Shown piece after piece: positions 39,598-51,792 of a stretch of DNA of 64,000 nt (the stretch's first letter is position 1; the number at the start of each line of letters is the position of its first letter). The position numbers and the translations under genes were made by a program. The notes beneath the pieces are model-generated. The model ran no database searches. It was not told the DNA's origin and saw nothing but the letters and a program-made list of their open reading frames with translations. The stretch is from Diplonema japonicum (Eukaryota; Euglenozoa; Diplonemea; Diplonemida; Diplonemidae), in the NCBI GenBank assembly GCA_964019335.1, contig OZ025751.1, forward strand, positions 186,001-250,000. The letters are read 5' to 3'.

Positions 39598-40423
39598 ATA
39601 TGATGATTCCTTTTTTTTGAAGATGGAAGAATAAAAGTGAAAGAATAGTTATGGGCAATGGCGGGAAGGGGGAAAAAAAAAAGTTCCTACATCATATATA
39701 AAGAAAAACCCGCTTTTTAGTGGGGAAAAAAAAGTTATGGATGTCGTACTTGTCGGTTTCCCCCCTTTTTTTTTCTTAAGAGAAGTGGGTGCGATCGATT
39801 TTTTTTGTATTTTTTTTTACACGTAAACGTAAGAGGGAAGTTACAACGACAAAAAAAAAAAAATATTAAGGAAGAAGAGGAATGAGTGAATGCGACTCGA
39901 TTATGTTTTCTTTTTTTTTTTTTTGTGTGTGCCAGACTTGTACTGTGAATTCTACTTTTACCTTTCTTCTTTTTTTCTATTCCCCTCCCCCATTCTACTT
40001 TTTACACCTTTGTGGTTTTCTCTCTTTTTTCCCTTCGGTGCGATCGTTAACGATGCCTGTAGCCGTGACTGTATGAGATGCCAAGGCGGCTGCTTACCAC
40101 CTACCCTTGGAGTTCTACCAAAAACAGAAATGACGACATGAAATGCCACCGAAAATAATTTTCTTTTTTGAACAATTACACGATTCTTTTTTTTAACATA
40201 CCATCTATGCCTGCTTCTATGCTAGCAAAAAAAAAAAACTCCCACCCTGCCCCCCATTAAAAAAAAAGCGGGGGAGGAAGTCTTTCGTTTCCCCCCCTAT
40301 TTTTTAAAAAAAATAATTCTCGGTTCTTCCAAAAAGAAGTAAGAAAAAAAAGAAAAAAAAATAACATCACACACCAGGCTGCTTCCTTAACCTTTTTACA
40401 CTTCAAGAAAAGAAAAAATAATA
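39598..40423. other. Spacer between GAMT copies
   Basis: Low-complexity DNA with many A and T runs. Unlike the coding regions, it has no counterpart after the second copy, so the duplication is visible only in the coding sequence and a little of its flanks. Confidence 0.6.
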
Positions 40424-41170
40424 ATGTCGGCGCAAACAGAGCATGGGTACCACGGTCTGCAAGCCGGTGCTGAGCCGCAAGCATGGAAGTCGATGGAGGC
40501 AGACATCGATGAGACACACGTGTACATCGACGGGCACCCTGTGATGGAGGGGTGGGAGAAGCCCTACCAGGATGCGATCGCGAAGATCGCCTGCGAGAAC
40601 GGCGGGAAGGTGCTGGAGGTAGGGTTTGGGATGGCGCTGTCCGCCTCTGCGATACAGAGGAACGACATCGGGGAGCACGTGATCATCGAAGCGTCTGAGG
40701 CGGTCTTCAAGAGGCTGGAGAGCTGGGCCGCACAGCAGAAGCACAAGGTGACCCCCATGTTCGGCCTGTGGCAGGATGTGGTGAAGACCCTCCCCAGCAA
40801 CAGCTTCGACGGGATCTACTACGACACCTACCCGAACAACAAGGAGTCGCAGCACACCCACCAGTTCGAGTTCTTGAAGGAAGCCCGTCGCATCCTGAAG
40901 CCCGGTGGCATCCTCACTTACTGCAACCTCACCTCGCTCGGTGTTCTTCGTCCTGAGTTTTCCTCTGAGGGCACCACTGATAAGGAGGCTTGGGAGAGGC
41001 TTTTCTTGGAGACTCAGAAGCCGCACATCTTGAAAGCAGGCTGGGAAGAGAGCGAGATTAAACAGAATGAGATCTTCGGGCCCCTCTCCCCACCCAAGGA
41101 GTGTGAGTACTACCAGCACAGCAGCCTGCTCATGCCACGCCTTGTGAAGACTGCGACATCTGCACCATGA
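40424..41170 (+). CDS. GAMT: Guanidinoacetate N-methyltransferase, copy 2
   Basis: Encodes the same 248-aa protein as copy 1. I saw only a few silent changes (for example in the codons for His7, Asp27 and Tyr48, and in the next-to-last codon). The 5' flank is different (CTTCAAGAAAAG before the ATG), so the two genes may be processed at different efficiencies. Two copies of the last enzyme of creatine synthesis suggest high demand for creatine, for example for phosphocreatine buffering along a flagellum. That link is inference, since no creatine kinase is in the window. Confidence 0.93.
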   Translation: MSAQTEHGYHGLQAGAEPQAWKSMEADIDETHVYIDGHPVMEGWEKPYQDAIAKIACENGGKVLEVGFGMALSASAIQRNDIGEHVIIEASEAVFKRLESWAAQQKHKVTPMFGLWQDVVKTLPSNSFDGIYYDTYPNNKESQHTHQFEFLKEARRILKPGGILTYCNLTSLGVLRPEFSSEGTTDKEAWERLFLETQKPHILKAGWEESEIKQNEIFGPLSPPKECEYYQHSSLLMPRLVKTATSAP

Positions 41171-41699
41171 ATATAATAGGCGATCGGTTTTTTTCTTGTA
41201 TGTTACACGATTTTCTTCTTCTCTCTTTTTTCTTTCTTTTTTTTTTTTTAAACTGCTGCTATTCTTTTTTTTATGTTTTTCTTACACATTCTTGCTACAC
41301 TCTATTTCTTTTTATTATGTGGGTCGTTGGTAACATGGGGTCCGCATGGTCGTCTCTTCCCCCCTTTTTTGTTCCCCTCCCTTCGGGGAGGGGGGGGGGA
41401 AGAAAAAATATCGAACAAGACAAATTAAATATAATACCATATATCACTGCCCGTTCGTGATTTCCCCCTTCTAATTCCCTTCCCACTTTTCGTTCCCAGC
41501 TTCCTCTTTGCTTCTTCTTTTTTCTTTCTTTTTTTTTTTACAAACAGGAAAAGAAGGAGGAAAAAGAGAGAGGGGGTATAACAAAAAGCTGTTTTTTTTC
41601 AATTCATCAATTTCTTTCCTCGACACCCACCAACTATCGCAAACAGGACAGATTTGGGAAAAGAAAAAAGGAAAAAAAAAAAAAAAAACCCCGGGGGAA
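41171..41699. other. Intergenic spacer
   Basis: T-rich spacer. AACTATCGCAAACAG near 41632-41646 is a possible acceptor for the next gene. Nothing else recognised. Confidence 0.6.
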
Positions 41700-44600
41700 A
41701 TGATGAAGTTCACAGCCCTTGTAGTGCTGTGTTTGTCTGTTGTTCTAAACGGGCAGACCTGTGGAAGCGGAGATAAGGTGGTGGACAGCTCATGCTGCAA
41801 CTGTGAACCAGGCTTTGCGCCCCCCGACTGCAAGAAGTGCATAGCAGGGTATTTGCTCGGCATAGACCCCACAACAGGGAAGGACAAGTGCTACAACGGA
41901 GTCACCGACTGCCATAACCTTCTCCCAGCACCATGGGGATGTGGCGGCAAAGGGAAGTGTGTGGCGTGCGCACCCGGCGTCGACCCCTGCTACCCCAAGT
42001 GCGAGTGCAACCCTGGCGTCACGGGCGACAAATGCGAAGGCCAAGCAACTTCGCAGTGTCTTCCAGAAAGCGTCCACATGTACACCGTCTACCCTCAAGA
42101 GCCTGTCTCGGACGAACTCTTCAACGTTATGCTGTGGGGCTGCAGTATCGATGGCTCCTCGCAGTACCAAGTGCTCCCAGAGGACGCGCCATGCGGCACC
42201 ACAGTTGACCCCCTCTGCACAGTGAAGGCAGGCGACATGCTTGAGATACGCCATGAAGATGCTGCGAGCCCCGCCGCTGTGGAGTGCAACACCTGTGGTG
42301 AATGTTCTTCCTCCGTAGCCTGGGAGCTCGTTGCATCGGACTCTTCCTGCAGCAACGGGACGACCGCCACCACACTCACCGCCGCCAGTCTCGCAGACTG
42401 CATGGCGCAATGTGAGACTTCTGCCACGTGCAGCTCCGTCAACTATGTTTGCAAGACTGGTGTCTGCATGCTATACGCTGCGGCATGCGCTCCTGTAGCC
42501 AGCACCACCGGGTCCGCTATGTGGAAGATCAAGGCCCTCCCCACCGCTGTCGCCACTGACGCTTCGAAGGGCTGCACTGTGTGCAATACCAACGCTGCTG
42601 GGTCGTCGGAGTGCCTCCAGACATACAACACGTATTGGAGGCCCATCTCCGTCGTCGCAGCTTGCGACGGGAAGGGAGGTGCCCTCCTCAGCACGGAACG
42701 CGACACGAAAGACTTGAACGCCTGCTTCGAACTGTGCGAATCGACTTCTGAGTGTCTTTCCGTGGACTGGTTCTGCCAGACAAAGAGCTGCATGCTGTAC
42801 GCGGCCCCGTGCGGTGCCCCGGGCACGGTGCACCACGGTTCCTCTTCTTACGAGCTGATGCCCACCCAGGCCACTGGGTCCTTGGAATGCTCGCAGTGCG
42901 GCGAATGCCCTGCTCAGCTGAAGCCCGGGCAGTCCGCTACCGCCATCAGTGTCACCGCTGCCTGCGACGGCAACGACGAGGGCGTCGGTTCGTACAAGGA
43001 ACCGAAGGTTGCAAGCCTCAGTGAGTGCATTACCGCTTGCAGCGCTGATGCCGAGTGCAAGGCTGTGGACTGGTTCTGCCAGGTGAGGACCTGCAAGCTT
43101 TACAAGAAAGCGTGCAACACCCCCAAGGCGACCTTCCATGGTGCCTCTTCGTTCACGGTATGCTACATTGCCACAGAGCAACACAACACAACACAACACA
43201 ACACAACACAACACAACACAACACAACACAACACAACACAACACAACACAACACAACACAACACAACACAACACAACACAGGTGTCAGGAAGCACCACCT
43301 CCCGAAGTGGTGTGGCGTTGGCCGGTGTGACAGACGCTGTGACACCGGGTGTCACATGCCACTCCAAGTCGAAGGCAACGGGGAACTGCTTCGACACGTT
43401 GAAGACCTTCGACGAGGCCAAGAACACCTGCGCCAGTGAGGGCCCGGGGTGGAGGTTGTGCTACATAGCAGAACTGCAGAGCGGTGTCTGCTGCAGCACA
43501 GGCTGCAACCAAAACACAAAGGTGGTGTGGACGTTGGACACGTACGGCGGCTCGACGGGGTATGCTACTGGGCTGGAGAACGCAAACGAAAAAAAAAAAA
43601 AAAAACCCCTACCACAGACGTTCGTGCCCCGCAATGGGCCAGTCGCACAAGGGATGCCCGACTACCGAGCAGAAGGGCAAGCCGTCATGCGGTGCTGTGT
43701 CCCACACGAAGGCTGTGGCCTGCTGCGACAAAACAGCAGCGATGTGCTACACCAGCAAGTCTGTGGGCGGGAAGGACGAATGCTTCGAGAAGTACGCAAC
43801 GCTGCAGGAGGCTACGAAGATCTGCACTGACGACGGGAAGCGTCTGTGCACCATGCAGGAGCTGGACAACGGGCTCTGCTGCGGCAGGGGCTGCAACATC
43901 GGATCCTCAGAAGTGTGGACCAGCCAGGACGCCCAACAGGCCTGCACCTCAGACGAACTGCAAGGCAAGTTCGCGAACCCCGCTGGGATGTACGACGGTT
44001 GCCAACAGACCAACGCTGCAAACGGTGTCAAAGAGCACCCTGAGCAGTGCAGAGAGGCGAAGAACGCTGCGGTATAAATAAATAACAAAAAAAAAAAAAA
44101 AACCCCTACCACCACACCATCAGGGCTCTGTGAGGTGTTGTTACGAGCCGCAGGCGGGCGACCCGACACCCGAACCGACACCAGCACCGAACAGCTGCAC
44201 GGGGACCACAGGACAGGTCGAGGGGTCTATTGTGAAAAACTCCCAAAAGGGGTGCTTCGTGATCTCATCGCGTAAAGACGACAGCTACTGGACGATGCAG
44301 GGAGGGAAGGTACTCGCGGGGAGCAAGCAAGGCGCAGGCACCGTCCGCTTCGTCACACCATTCACAAAGGGGACCGAGTCCTGCAGCGTGCTGCCAAAGT
44401 ACACAGTGCAGTCGCACCCGAACTACGCTATCGACACAGAGCCGTGCAGCGCAAGGACAGGTGCGACACCTTGCCCCACGTGCACTGCTTCTGTTGAGTC
44501 GTGTGACCAGCCTGGGTATGCTAACCCGCACCCAGAACATAACAAAAAAAATCCCCCCAACCACTACAGTTTGTTCCTGAAGCTTGACGAAGGGAAGGTG

Positions 44601-45225
44601 TCTTTCGAGGCGGCGCCCTTCGACGCTTGCAATGCGTACAACGAAACAGCCTGCACGCTGTCCGCATGCAGGTGGCAGAACAAGAAGTGCGCCACCATTG
44701 CTTTGGAAAAATTCGCAGAGGTGGCCACCTTCAAGATCTTCCTTCACCAGGACTACACCAACTACACGGGCTTCGAGTCGCTGGGCGGGCAGAACATCGT
44801 TCCTGATGGTGGGAACGTGGTAGGGAGGGACAGTGTTGCAGCAGGCCCAGATGGGAAGGCATGGATGATGACAGAGATACCGGGTGCGAAGACGAGCTCA
44901 GAGGCTGTCCTCCCTGGGATTATGGTGAAAAGTGTTCCAGCGGGAGGTGCTAAGTACAAAATCTGCCAGAAGAAAAATGGAGCTTGGTCTGCGCTGCAGA
45001 CGCATGACCAGGATGGTTACAGGACTTGGACATTCCAGGTTTTGGATCTTGCCACTGCTCTGCGAGGTGCACCATCTGGTGGTGGGGAAGAGGACTGCTG
45101 CAACGGGATTGAACTTTTCGATATTTGTATCCCGTGGTGGGTGTTCCTTCTTCTTTGGATTCTCCTCATGGCATGTGCTGGGGGGATGAAGATGAGGCAG
45201 AACAAGCAAGAGGTATGAGTGAAGG

Positions 45226-45261
<36 letters not shown>

Positions 45262-45365
45262 CTGATGCTGTTAAAAACAACAAAAAATACGATGAGTTTG
45301 AACTCGATGAAAAAGTGGAAGAAACCGGTAAAGGCACCGCTGGTGATGACGACGATGACGTGTAG
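41700..45365 (+). CDS. Cysteine-rich type I membrane protein with PAN/Apple-like repeats (six exons)
   Basis: Exons 41700-43157, 43282-43559, 43618-44071, 44124-44515, 44570-45212 and 45261-45365 give 1109 aa with phase kept. MMKFTALVVLCLSVVLNG is a signal peptide. The ectodomain starts with EGF-like cysteines (about 20-130). At least three PAN/Apple-like units follow (ADCMAQCETSATCSSVNYVC; NACFELCESTSECLSVDWFC; SECITACSADAECKAVDWFC), then two related units with CFxxxxTxxEAxxxC and GxCCxxxGCN. A membrane span (WWVFLLLWILLMACAGG) comes near the end, with a short acidic tail in the last exon. Intron 1 is mostly a CACAA microsatellite, and introns 2, 3 and 5 hold A runs. PAN domains bind proteins or sugars, so a surface receptor or adhesion role is likely. 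Confidence 0.8.
43185..43280. repeat. (CACAA)n microsatellite inside an intron
   Basis: About 19 perfect CACAA units fill intron 1 of the PAN-domain gene and end directly in the acceptor CACAG. The array is open in several frames, but the homologous protein repeats skip it, so it is intron rather than coding. Confidence 0.85.
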
Positions 45366-48092
45366 GTAGTGCGTCTTTTTCTCTCTCTCTCTTTTTTTTC
45401 TTTTTTTTTTGTCCCTGTTGTTATTTTCCGGTATTTTTTTTTTCTCCCCTTTTGTTCCGCACCGATTTGAGTAGTTAAAAAACAAAAACAAAAAAATGGG
45501 AGAGGGGGTGAGGGTAATTTTAAAAAAAAAAAAAAACCCTGAATGCTATTAAGGAAGAATAGAAAAAAAAAAAAACTGGCAAAACACAAGAAAGTCGGTG
45601 AAAAAAACCCTTCACCCACATTTCCCTTTCCCATTTTTTTTCCCCCCACCACTTCCCCCTTCCCTTTCCCACCCGATTTCTGACACAGTACCTCAGAGGG
45701 CTTAAGTGATTTCCCTCTTGTTGTTCCCCAAATTTTCTTTTTTTTTTATCCCCCCATTTTTTTTTTTTTGTTTTCCCTTTCTCCCCCCCTCAAAGGAGGA
45801 AAAAAAAAAAGAACGATGAATTTTTTAAAAAAAAGAAAATACAAAAAAAAGGGGTTCTTGTGGTGTGTGAAAAAAAAGGGGGGGGCATGTTTACCCTCTT
45901 TTTTTTTCCCCTAAGTTCAAGGTTTCCTTCGTCAATGAATTGAGAAAATAGGAGACGGCAACCTAGGCTTGTTGGTTAGGATGAAGGAGCAGGGGGACAC
46001 TGCCTATGTGGGCACTGGCCACGATGAGTTTGATTATTTTTTAAAAAAAAGGGGGGGTGGTGAATGATATTTTTTTTTTAAAAGAAAATTTGAGTATTAT
46101 AAAAAAAAATGAATTGAATAAAAAAAAAAAGAGAAAAGAATCAGAAAAAACCGGGAAAATAAAGTCTATCCTTCAAAAAAAAAGCAAAGGTGTCATGCGG
46201 CAAGTGTTGATATTTTTTTTACTGCGAAATGCTTCTTGATTTTTTTTGCCTACCCAGAAAAAAAGGGGGGGGTAAAGAAAATTCAAGAGGTTTATCCACC
46301 CCCCCTTTTTTTTAAATAGCTATCAAAAATAATAATGGGTTTCATTTTCTTTTTTTCTTTTTTTTTTGGCGGTAAAGAAAGTAGTTTTAATTACACCTTC
46401 TTTTTGTTTTTTTCTCGTTTTTTTTTGTTCGCCACGAAAAAAAAAAAGAAAAAAAAAACCAAGATGTGTGAAACTAGCAGTTTTTTATATGTAGTCACGG
46501 AAGTGTGCATGTGTAGAAAAAAAACCAAAAAGTTGTCCCCCCCCCATATTTTACTTATTGTTGTTATTTTCGTTTTTTCTTATTCTCTTTTTTTTCCCCC
46601 CTCCCCCTTCACCCTTTTGTTCATTTAGCATTGCCCCTTTTCTTGATACTTTGACCTGCTTTAGGTTGTATTGACCCCTTTTCCTTTTTTTTTTTTTGGT
46701 GGTGGGATACTATGTAGGCATAAGAAAGTACACCCTGTCGGTAAGAAGCTACGGCCGAGGTGCCCCCCCCCCCCCCCCCCCCCCCCCGCCTAGCGATTTT
46801 TTCCCCCCTTTCTGTCTATCCACTCCCCCCCAAAAAAAAATTCATCTGAAAATACAACAACTTGATCCATCACCAAAGGGCAGCACAATTGATGCCGCAA
46901 AAATGTGTGAAATACGGGGTATGGAATGAAGAGGACTGACCCAAGGTCAAAGCCATAGGGGGGGGGGGGAAACAATTTTTTTCTTTTTTTTAGCAATAGG
47001 ATGGTGACAGGGCAGTTTAAATTTTTTTCAAAAAATGTGTGCTTCCAGGATCAGGACCTGCGGTGTCGGGTTCCATAATTCTTTTTTTTGAAACTTGCCT
47101 GGTAGAGAAAACGGCACTTTTTTTTTTCCAGCACATTTCTTTCAAAAAAAAAAAAGTCTGAAATTTAAGCCAAAAAAAAAAGGAAGTGTTAGGTTACACA
47201 GAAAAAAAAATTCGGCTTGAACCCGGGAACGTCAGGACACTTCTTCTTTTCTTTTTCTTTTTTATTTTTTCAGTTTTGTCTAAAAATTCGTTGGGGTTTT
47301 AATATTTTATCTACACAAAGAACCAATAATTGGGAGTGCTCCTCATTTGTGGCTTCACCTGCTTAACAAGCAGTGCTTTTTTTTTTTTTTATATTCTTAT
47401 TTTTTTTATTTATTTCTTCAATACCTGAGCAACACCAACCTGAGCTGTAGGCAGGGGAAGGACAACTTTTTTTTTCCCGGCGGGGAAATAACGAAAGGAA
47501 TGAGATGGAGAAGAAAGTAATATCCTTTTTTTTATTTTTTTTTTATTCACTAAGGACCGCTTAACTGCGTTCTTAAAAAAAAAATCTTATTTTTATAAGT
47601 CGATTGTGGTGTGTTGTGTTTCTTTTTTTTTTTGTGAAAATGCCCCTCTTTTCTTTTTTTTTTTGCCCCTTTTATTTTTTTTTCTCTTCCCTTTTCCCCT
47701 CAATTCCCAAAAAAAAAAGGAGAAAGCCAATAAAAAAAAGATGAGGAAAAAAAAAAACGAGAAGAATTACCTCGAAAAAAAAAAGTACATTAAAAAAAAC
47801 GATGAAGCAATCGATATGCACAATTGGTGAGCGGGAATTAAAAAAAAAATAAAAAGGCGGGAGGAAAAAAAAATAGGGAGGAATGAAACCCCCCCCACCC
47901 TTGCGCCCCCCCCCCCCCCCCTCTAAGATTTCTTCTCTATTTCGTTATCTCGCTTTTTTTATTTTTTTTTTATCGTCTCTCTGTTTTTTTTTCTCTTTTT
48001 TTTTTCTTCCAATCTTTTTAATTTGATTTATTTCTGGTTTTTTTTTTTTACAACAAAAAAAAACAAAAAAAAAGGGGGGGAGAAAAAAAAAT
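45366..48092. other. Long spacer with a few unexplained coding-like islands
   Basis: About 2.7 kb, mostly homopolymer runs (C run at 46761-46788, many A and T runs). Short non-repetitive islands stand out: about 45940-46040 (frame reading EKIGDGNLGLLVRMKEQG), 46700-46760 (VVGYYVGIRKYTLSVRSYG) and 46855-46925 (QLDPSPKGSTIDAAKMCEI, followed by a GTATGG donor). They may be small exons of an unrecognised gene or remnants of one. I could not assemble a complete frame. Confidence 0.35.
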
Positions 48093-50041
48093 ATGTCGGG
48101 CAGCGGTGCAGAAGAAGATGACAAACCCCCAAAAGAAGAGGACAAGGGCGTCCTAGACGGTCTAGGCGTCTCCATGGCAGCCCTGGGAAATATCGAAAGC
48201 GATTTCCACAACGCGATGGTTAATTTAAGCGCAGAGGACAACTTAGAAAGATTCCGTCTTGAGTACGAAAAACTTCACCGTGCATTGAAAAAAAGCCACG
48301 AAAGCGAGAAACGCTTGATTAAAAAATGCACCGATTTAAATGCAGAAATCGTGGCGAACGCGACAAAAGTTCAAACCGCTTTGAAACTCAGCCAAGAGGA
48401 CCAGAACACAATCGTGGCTTTGAAAAAAGAAATCGAAAAGGCGTGGAAAATGGTCGACGCGGCGCACGAAAAAGAAACAAGAGCAAAGGAAACCATCCAA
48501 CAGCTCAAAAAAGAAATCTCCAACCTCGCACTACTAGTGGAACAAGGCGCAGGCATAACAGTAGGTCAGGAAAACACTGTTCGCGACCTTATCCGGATCA
48601 AGGACGAACTCGCAAAAGACAGAGATCTCCTTCAAAACCAAAACCTCTCGCTTAAAAACGAACTCGGCAACAAGCTCGAGGACATCCGAAAACTTCAAAC
48701 AGACTTCTCCTCGAAAGATGAGTCGCACACTGTACTCAGCGAAAAGTACACATTAATGAAACGAGATCTTGAAACAGAAATCCGCAAAAGAGAGCGAAAC
48801 GACAAGGAGTTAAAAGAGCTTAATCTAGTTCTTCAAAACCGTCTCGCCGACATCCGGCAAAAAACGCTTCTCATCGGTCAGGGCTTGGACAACATCCAAC
48901 GTTTGGAGCACAATCTCAAAGAAGAAAAAGCACGAACGGACAGAATCGCAAAGGAATTCGACACGCTTAACAACCAGTTAGAAGCCAACAAAAAATCTCT
49001 CGAGGAGGAGATCGCATTGAACTCCACGTTAACCGGTCAAAACACGCAGGCTAAGGCGGAGATAAACCTCAAGGACTACGAAACAGTTCAACTAAAATCG
49101 CAGGTTCAAAAGCTTGTCAAGGTGAAAGACAACCAACAGAAAAGCATCAAGAAGCTTGAAAACGAAAAACAAGAAATCGAAAGGTCGAAAGACCAACTTC
49201 GCAACACAATCGCTTCCCTTGACCGTACCATTGGAACAATGAAACGCCAAGAGGACAGCGATCGCAAGGCTACCGAAGAACTTCAACGTGAACGAGACAT
49301 TCTCAATATGCACTACATAAAAACACAAGGTGACAAGCAACACGTCGAATCCGACCTAAAGGTCATGGACAACAAGCGAAAAAACCTTGAACAAGAGTTG
49401 GCTGGACACCGTCAAGAAGCAAACACACAACGCAAGCTGATCTACTCCCTCGAGCAAGAGATCGAAAAATACTCTTCTAAAGCTTCAGAAGCAACCACAA
49501 AGTACCACCAAGCCATGGAAGAGGTCAAAATCGGTCAAATGAAAGTAGTTGATTTCCAAAAGCAAATCGACGAGGCGAACAACAAGCTCAAAGTTCAGCA
49601 GAATCTCTACGAACAGGTTCGCTCAGACAGAAACCTGTACTCCAAGAACCTCATTGAAGCGCAGGATGAAATCAACGAGATGAAACGAAAATTCAAGATC
49701 ATGTCTCATCAAATAGACCAACTCAAAGAAGAGATCGGCCAGAAGGAGAAGGCCCTCGTCAACGAACATTACGCGCAGAAAAAAATGGAAAAACAGCTGG
49801 AACAGCTGAAAAACAGAATACAAGGCCTGGAAACGGCAAAGGAAGGACAGGTATAATTTTTTTTTTTTTTTTTTTTTTTTAAACAAAAAAAAAAAAAGTC
49901 TCGACGAATCTTGGGTCTCGACCAAGAAATCCACCAGCTGGGGCAAATCATCACCGACTGCGACGCAGAACGAGCGAAACAACGGAAAAAGCTGAACCAT
50001 GTTATGAACGAACGAGATATTCTTGGGACACAATTGATTCG

Positions 50042-50075
<34 letters not shown>

Positions 50076-50906
50076 CCCTTCAATTTTTTAACCCCCCCAC
50101 ACACACAGAAACGACGAACTCGCCCTCCTCTACGAAAAAATACGAATCCAACAATCCACACTGAACAAGGGGGAGATCCAGTACCGCGACAGGCTCGTCG
50201 ATATTAGGATGCTCCGGCTGAAGATACAAGAGCTAAAAAGAAACCTGCACATCACCCAAGCCCGTGTGAGAAACGTAGAAGAGCTCAAGAAACAAATCAA
50301 CACTCTGCAAAGACAGCTAATGCACGAACGGAACAAGGTGAAGGCCCTCAGCGAGGAATTGGAAAACCCGATGAACGTACACAGGTGGAGGAAGCTCGAA
50401 GGATCGGACCCGAAAGAGCACGAGATGATACAAAAGATACAAACTCTTCAGAAAAGGCTCATTGCAAAAACAGAAGAATGCGTAGAGAAGGACCTGTTGA
50501 TACAGGAAAAAGAAAAACTTTACGTGGAGCTGAAGAATATTCTGTCAAGGCAACCAGGTCCTGAAGTGGCGGAACAGCTGAACATTTATCACGAGAATCT
50601 TCGCAAGCGTAATGTGCAGATGAAGCACATGGCTGCCGAGCTTAACATGGCGTCCACGCAGACAAGCAACTACAAGTACGAGATCGAGAGGCTAACCCGC
50701 GAGCTGCACGAGACGAAGAAAAAATTCTTCGAGCAAAAATCTCGAAACCACCTCCTCAACCAAGAGCGGTCACTTGTCGAACAATCTAACAAGGATTCGA
50801 CATCGTTCCCTCTGCAGCATCCTCCAGGGCAGGTATGGGAAAAAAAAATAAATAAATAAAAAAATAGGCAAGATACGCCGGTGGTGGTTACTCGCTTGCA
50901 ACGTGA
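48093..50906 (+). CDS. CFAP58: Cilia- and flagella-associated protein 58 (four exons)
   Basis: Exons 48093-49850, 49899-50044, 50109-50832 and 50868-50906 give 888 aa, close to human CFAP58 (about 870). It is coiled coil nearly throughout. Diagnostic blocks include YEQVRSDRNLYSKNLIEAQD, IMSHQIDQLKEEI, NDELALLYEKIRIQQSTLNK, ENPMNVHRWRKLEGSDP and RQPGPEVAEQL. These are among the most conserved parts of the family and fix the exon joins. The last exon adds ARYAGGGYSLAT. The family is needed for flagellar axoneme assembly and periaxonemal structure. Introns 1 and 2 contain poly-T rather than poly-A. It shows that the organism builds a motile flagellum. Confidence 0.92.
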
Positions 50907-50939
50907 TCGGGGGGATGGGGAGGAGGGGAATGTATCTTT

Positions 50940-50973
<34 letters not shown>

Positions 50974-51269
50974 AGGTGAAAACTTTTATATTTTTTAGTA
51001 AATAGCAACACGGAAAAAAAAAATGAGGGGGGGTAAAATGTTGTTGTTTTTTTTTCTTTCTTGTATTTCTAGTGATTTGCAAAAAAATGACAACATTTTT
51101 TTTTTTTCCTCTTGTTTCCCTTCCCCTCCATTTACTCTTTTGTTCAAAAAAAAAAAATCCCCCCTTTTTTTTTTGTCATTGTGTTATATTTTTTTCATCA
51201 GAAACAAAACACATACAAAAAAAAATTTTTATCCACAATCAGGAAGAGGCGAGGGAAAAAAAAAAAAAA
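50907..51269. other. Intergenic spacer
   Basis: Poly-A and poly-T tracts with pyrimidine stretches. No gene. Confidence 0.6.
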
Positions 51270-51792
51270 ATGATAGCTTCGCGAACGCAGCGAACGGCCC
51301 TAGCCAAGCAAAGAAGAGGGTTCCTGCATTTGTTTTTCCTGAAACAAAAAGCAATTACGCCGGGGATGGCAAACCCGTGGATGCCGGTACCTGAGTGGCA
51401 AAAATATTTAAGAGATAAGGCGATGCAGGACCCAAAATATCACCAGCATTTTTTTGACGAGATTAACCCCGAAGCGAACAGGAAGGGTAGAAAGGCAGAG
51501 GTTTTTTTCCTCACCATCGTGGTTGTTGTACTAAACCTGTACTTATGGGTTTTGTCTATCCGGACTCGATCGCTGCAAATCGAGTGCCTGAAAATAGAAG
51601 AGACCCAATCAAAATTCGTGTCAAAATTGATAATTTCTGACGAGGGCCTACTCAAGGAGATTGTAGCAGCCGTGGACAGGGTGGGAGCTGAAAAAAATAT
51701 AAAGTATGAAAACAGTGGGGGAAAAAAAATAAAAAAATCCCCACAGAAAACGAAAAGCTGTGTATGAGCAAGAGTTCCAAGGACTTTTGTGA
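51270..51792 (+). CDS. Small single-span membrane protein, possibly mitochondrial (two exons)
   Basis: Exons 51270-51703 and 51747-51792 (43-nt intron, GTATGA to CACAG) give 159 aa. The N-terminus MIASRTQRTALAKQRRGFLH is basic and lacks acidic residues, like a mitochondrial presequence; a second in-frame Met lies at residue 33 (MANPWMPVPEWQKYL). One membrane span follows (VFFLTIVVVVLNLYLWVLSI), then a helical C-terminus ending VYEQEFQGLL. Size and layout resemble accessory subunits of respiratory complexes or import machinery, but no family is recognised. Confidence 0.6.

Noticed and set aside
43185-43280. CRISPR-like direct repeats
   Set aside because: Five-base units without spacers, inside a eukaryotic intron.
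43163-43345. QHNTT repeat peptide, or its opposite-strand VLCC repeat
   Set aside because: Product of the CACAA microsatellite inside an intron. Neighbouring protein repeats join cleanly when it is removed.
47205-47245. T-arm-like GGGTTCAAGCC on the minus strand
   Set aside because: The flanking bases do not pair into a 5-bp T stem, and no anticodon arm lies at the proper distance.
47340-47400. tRNA-like hairpin CTGCTTAACAAGCAG
   Set aside because: The anticodon-arm-like hairpin has no matching acceptor stem or T-arm nearby on either strand, and a T run follows at once.
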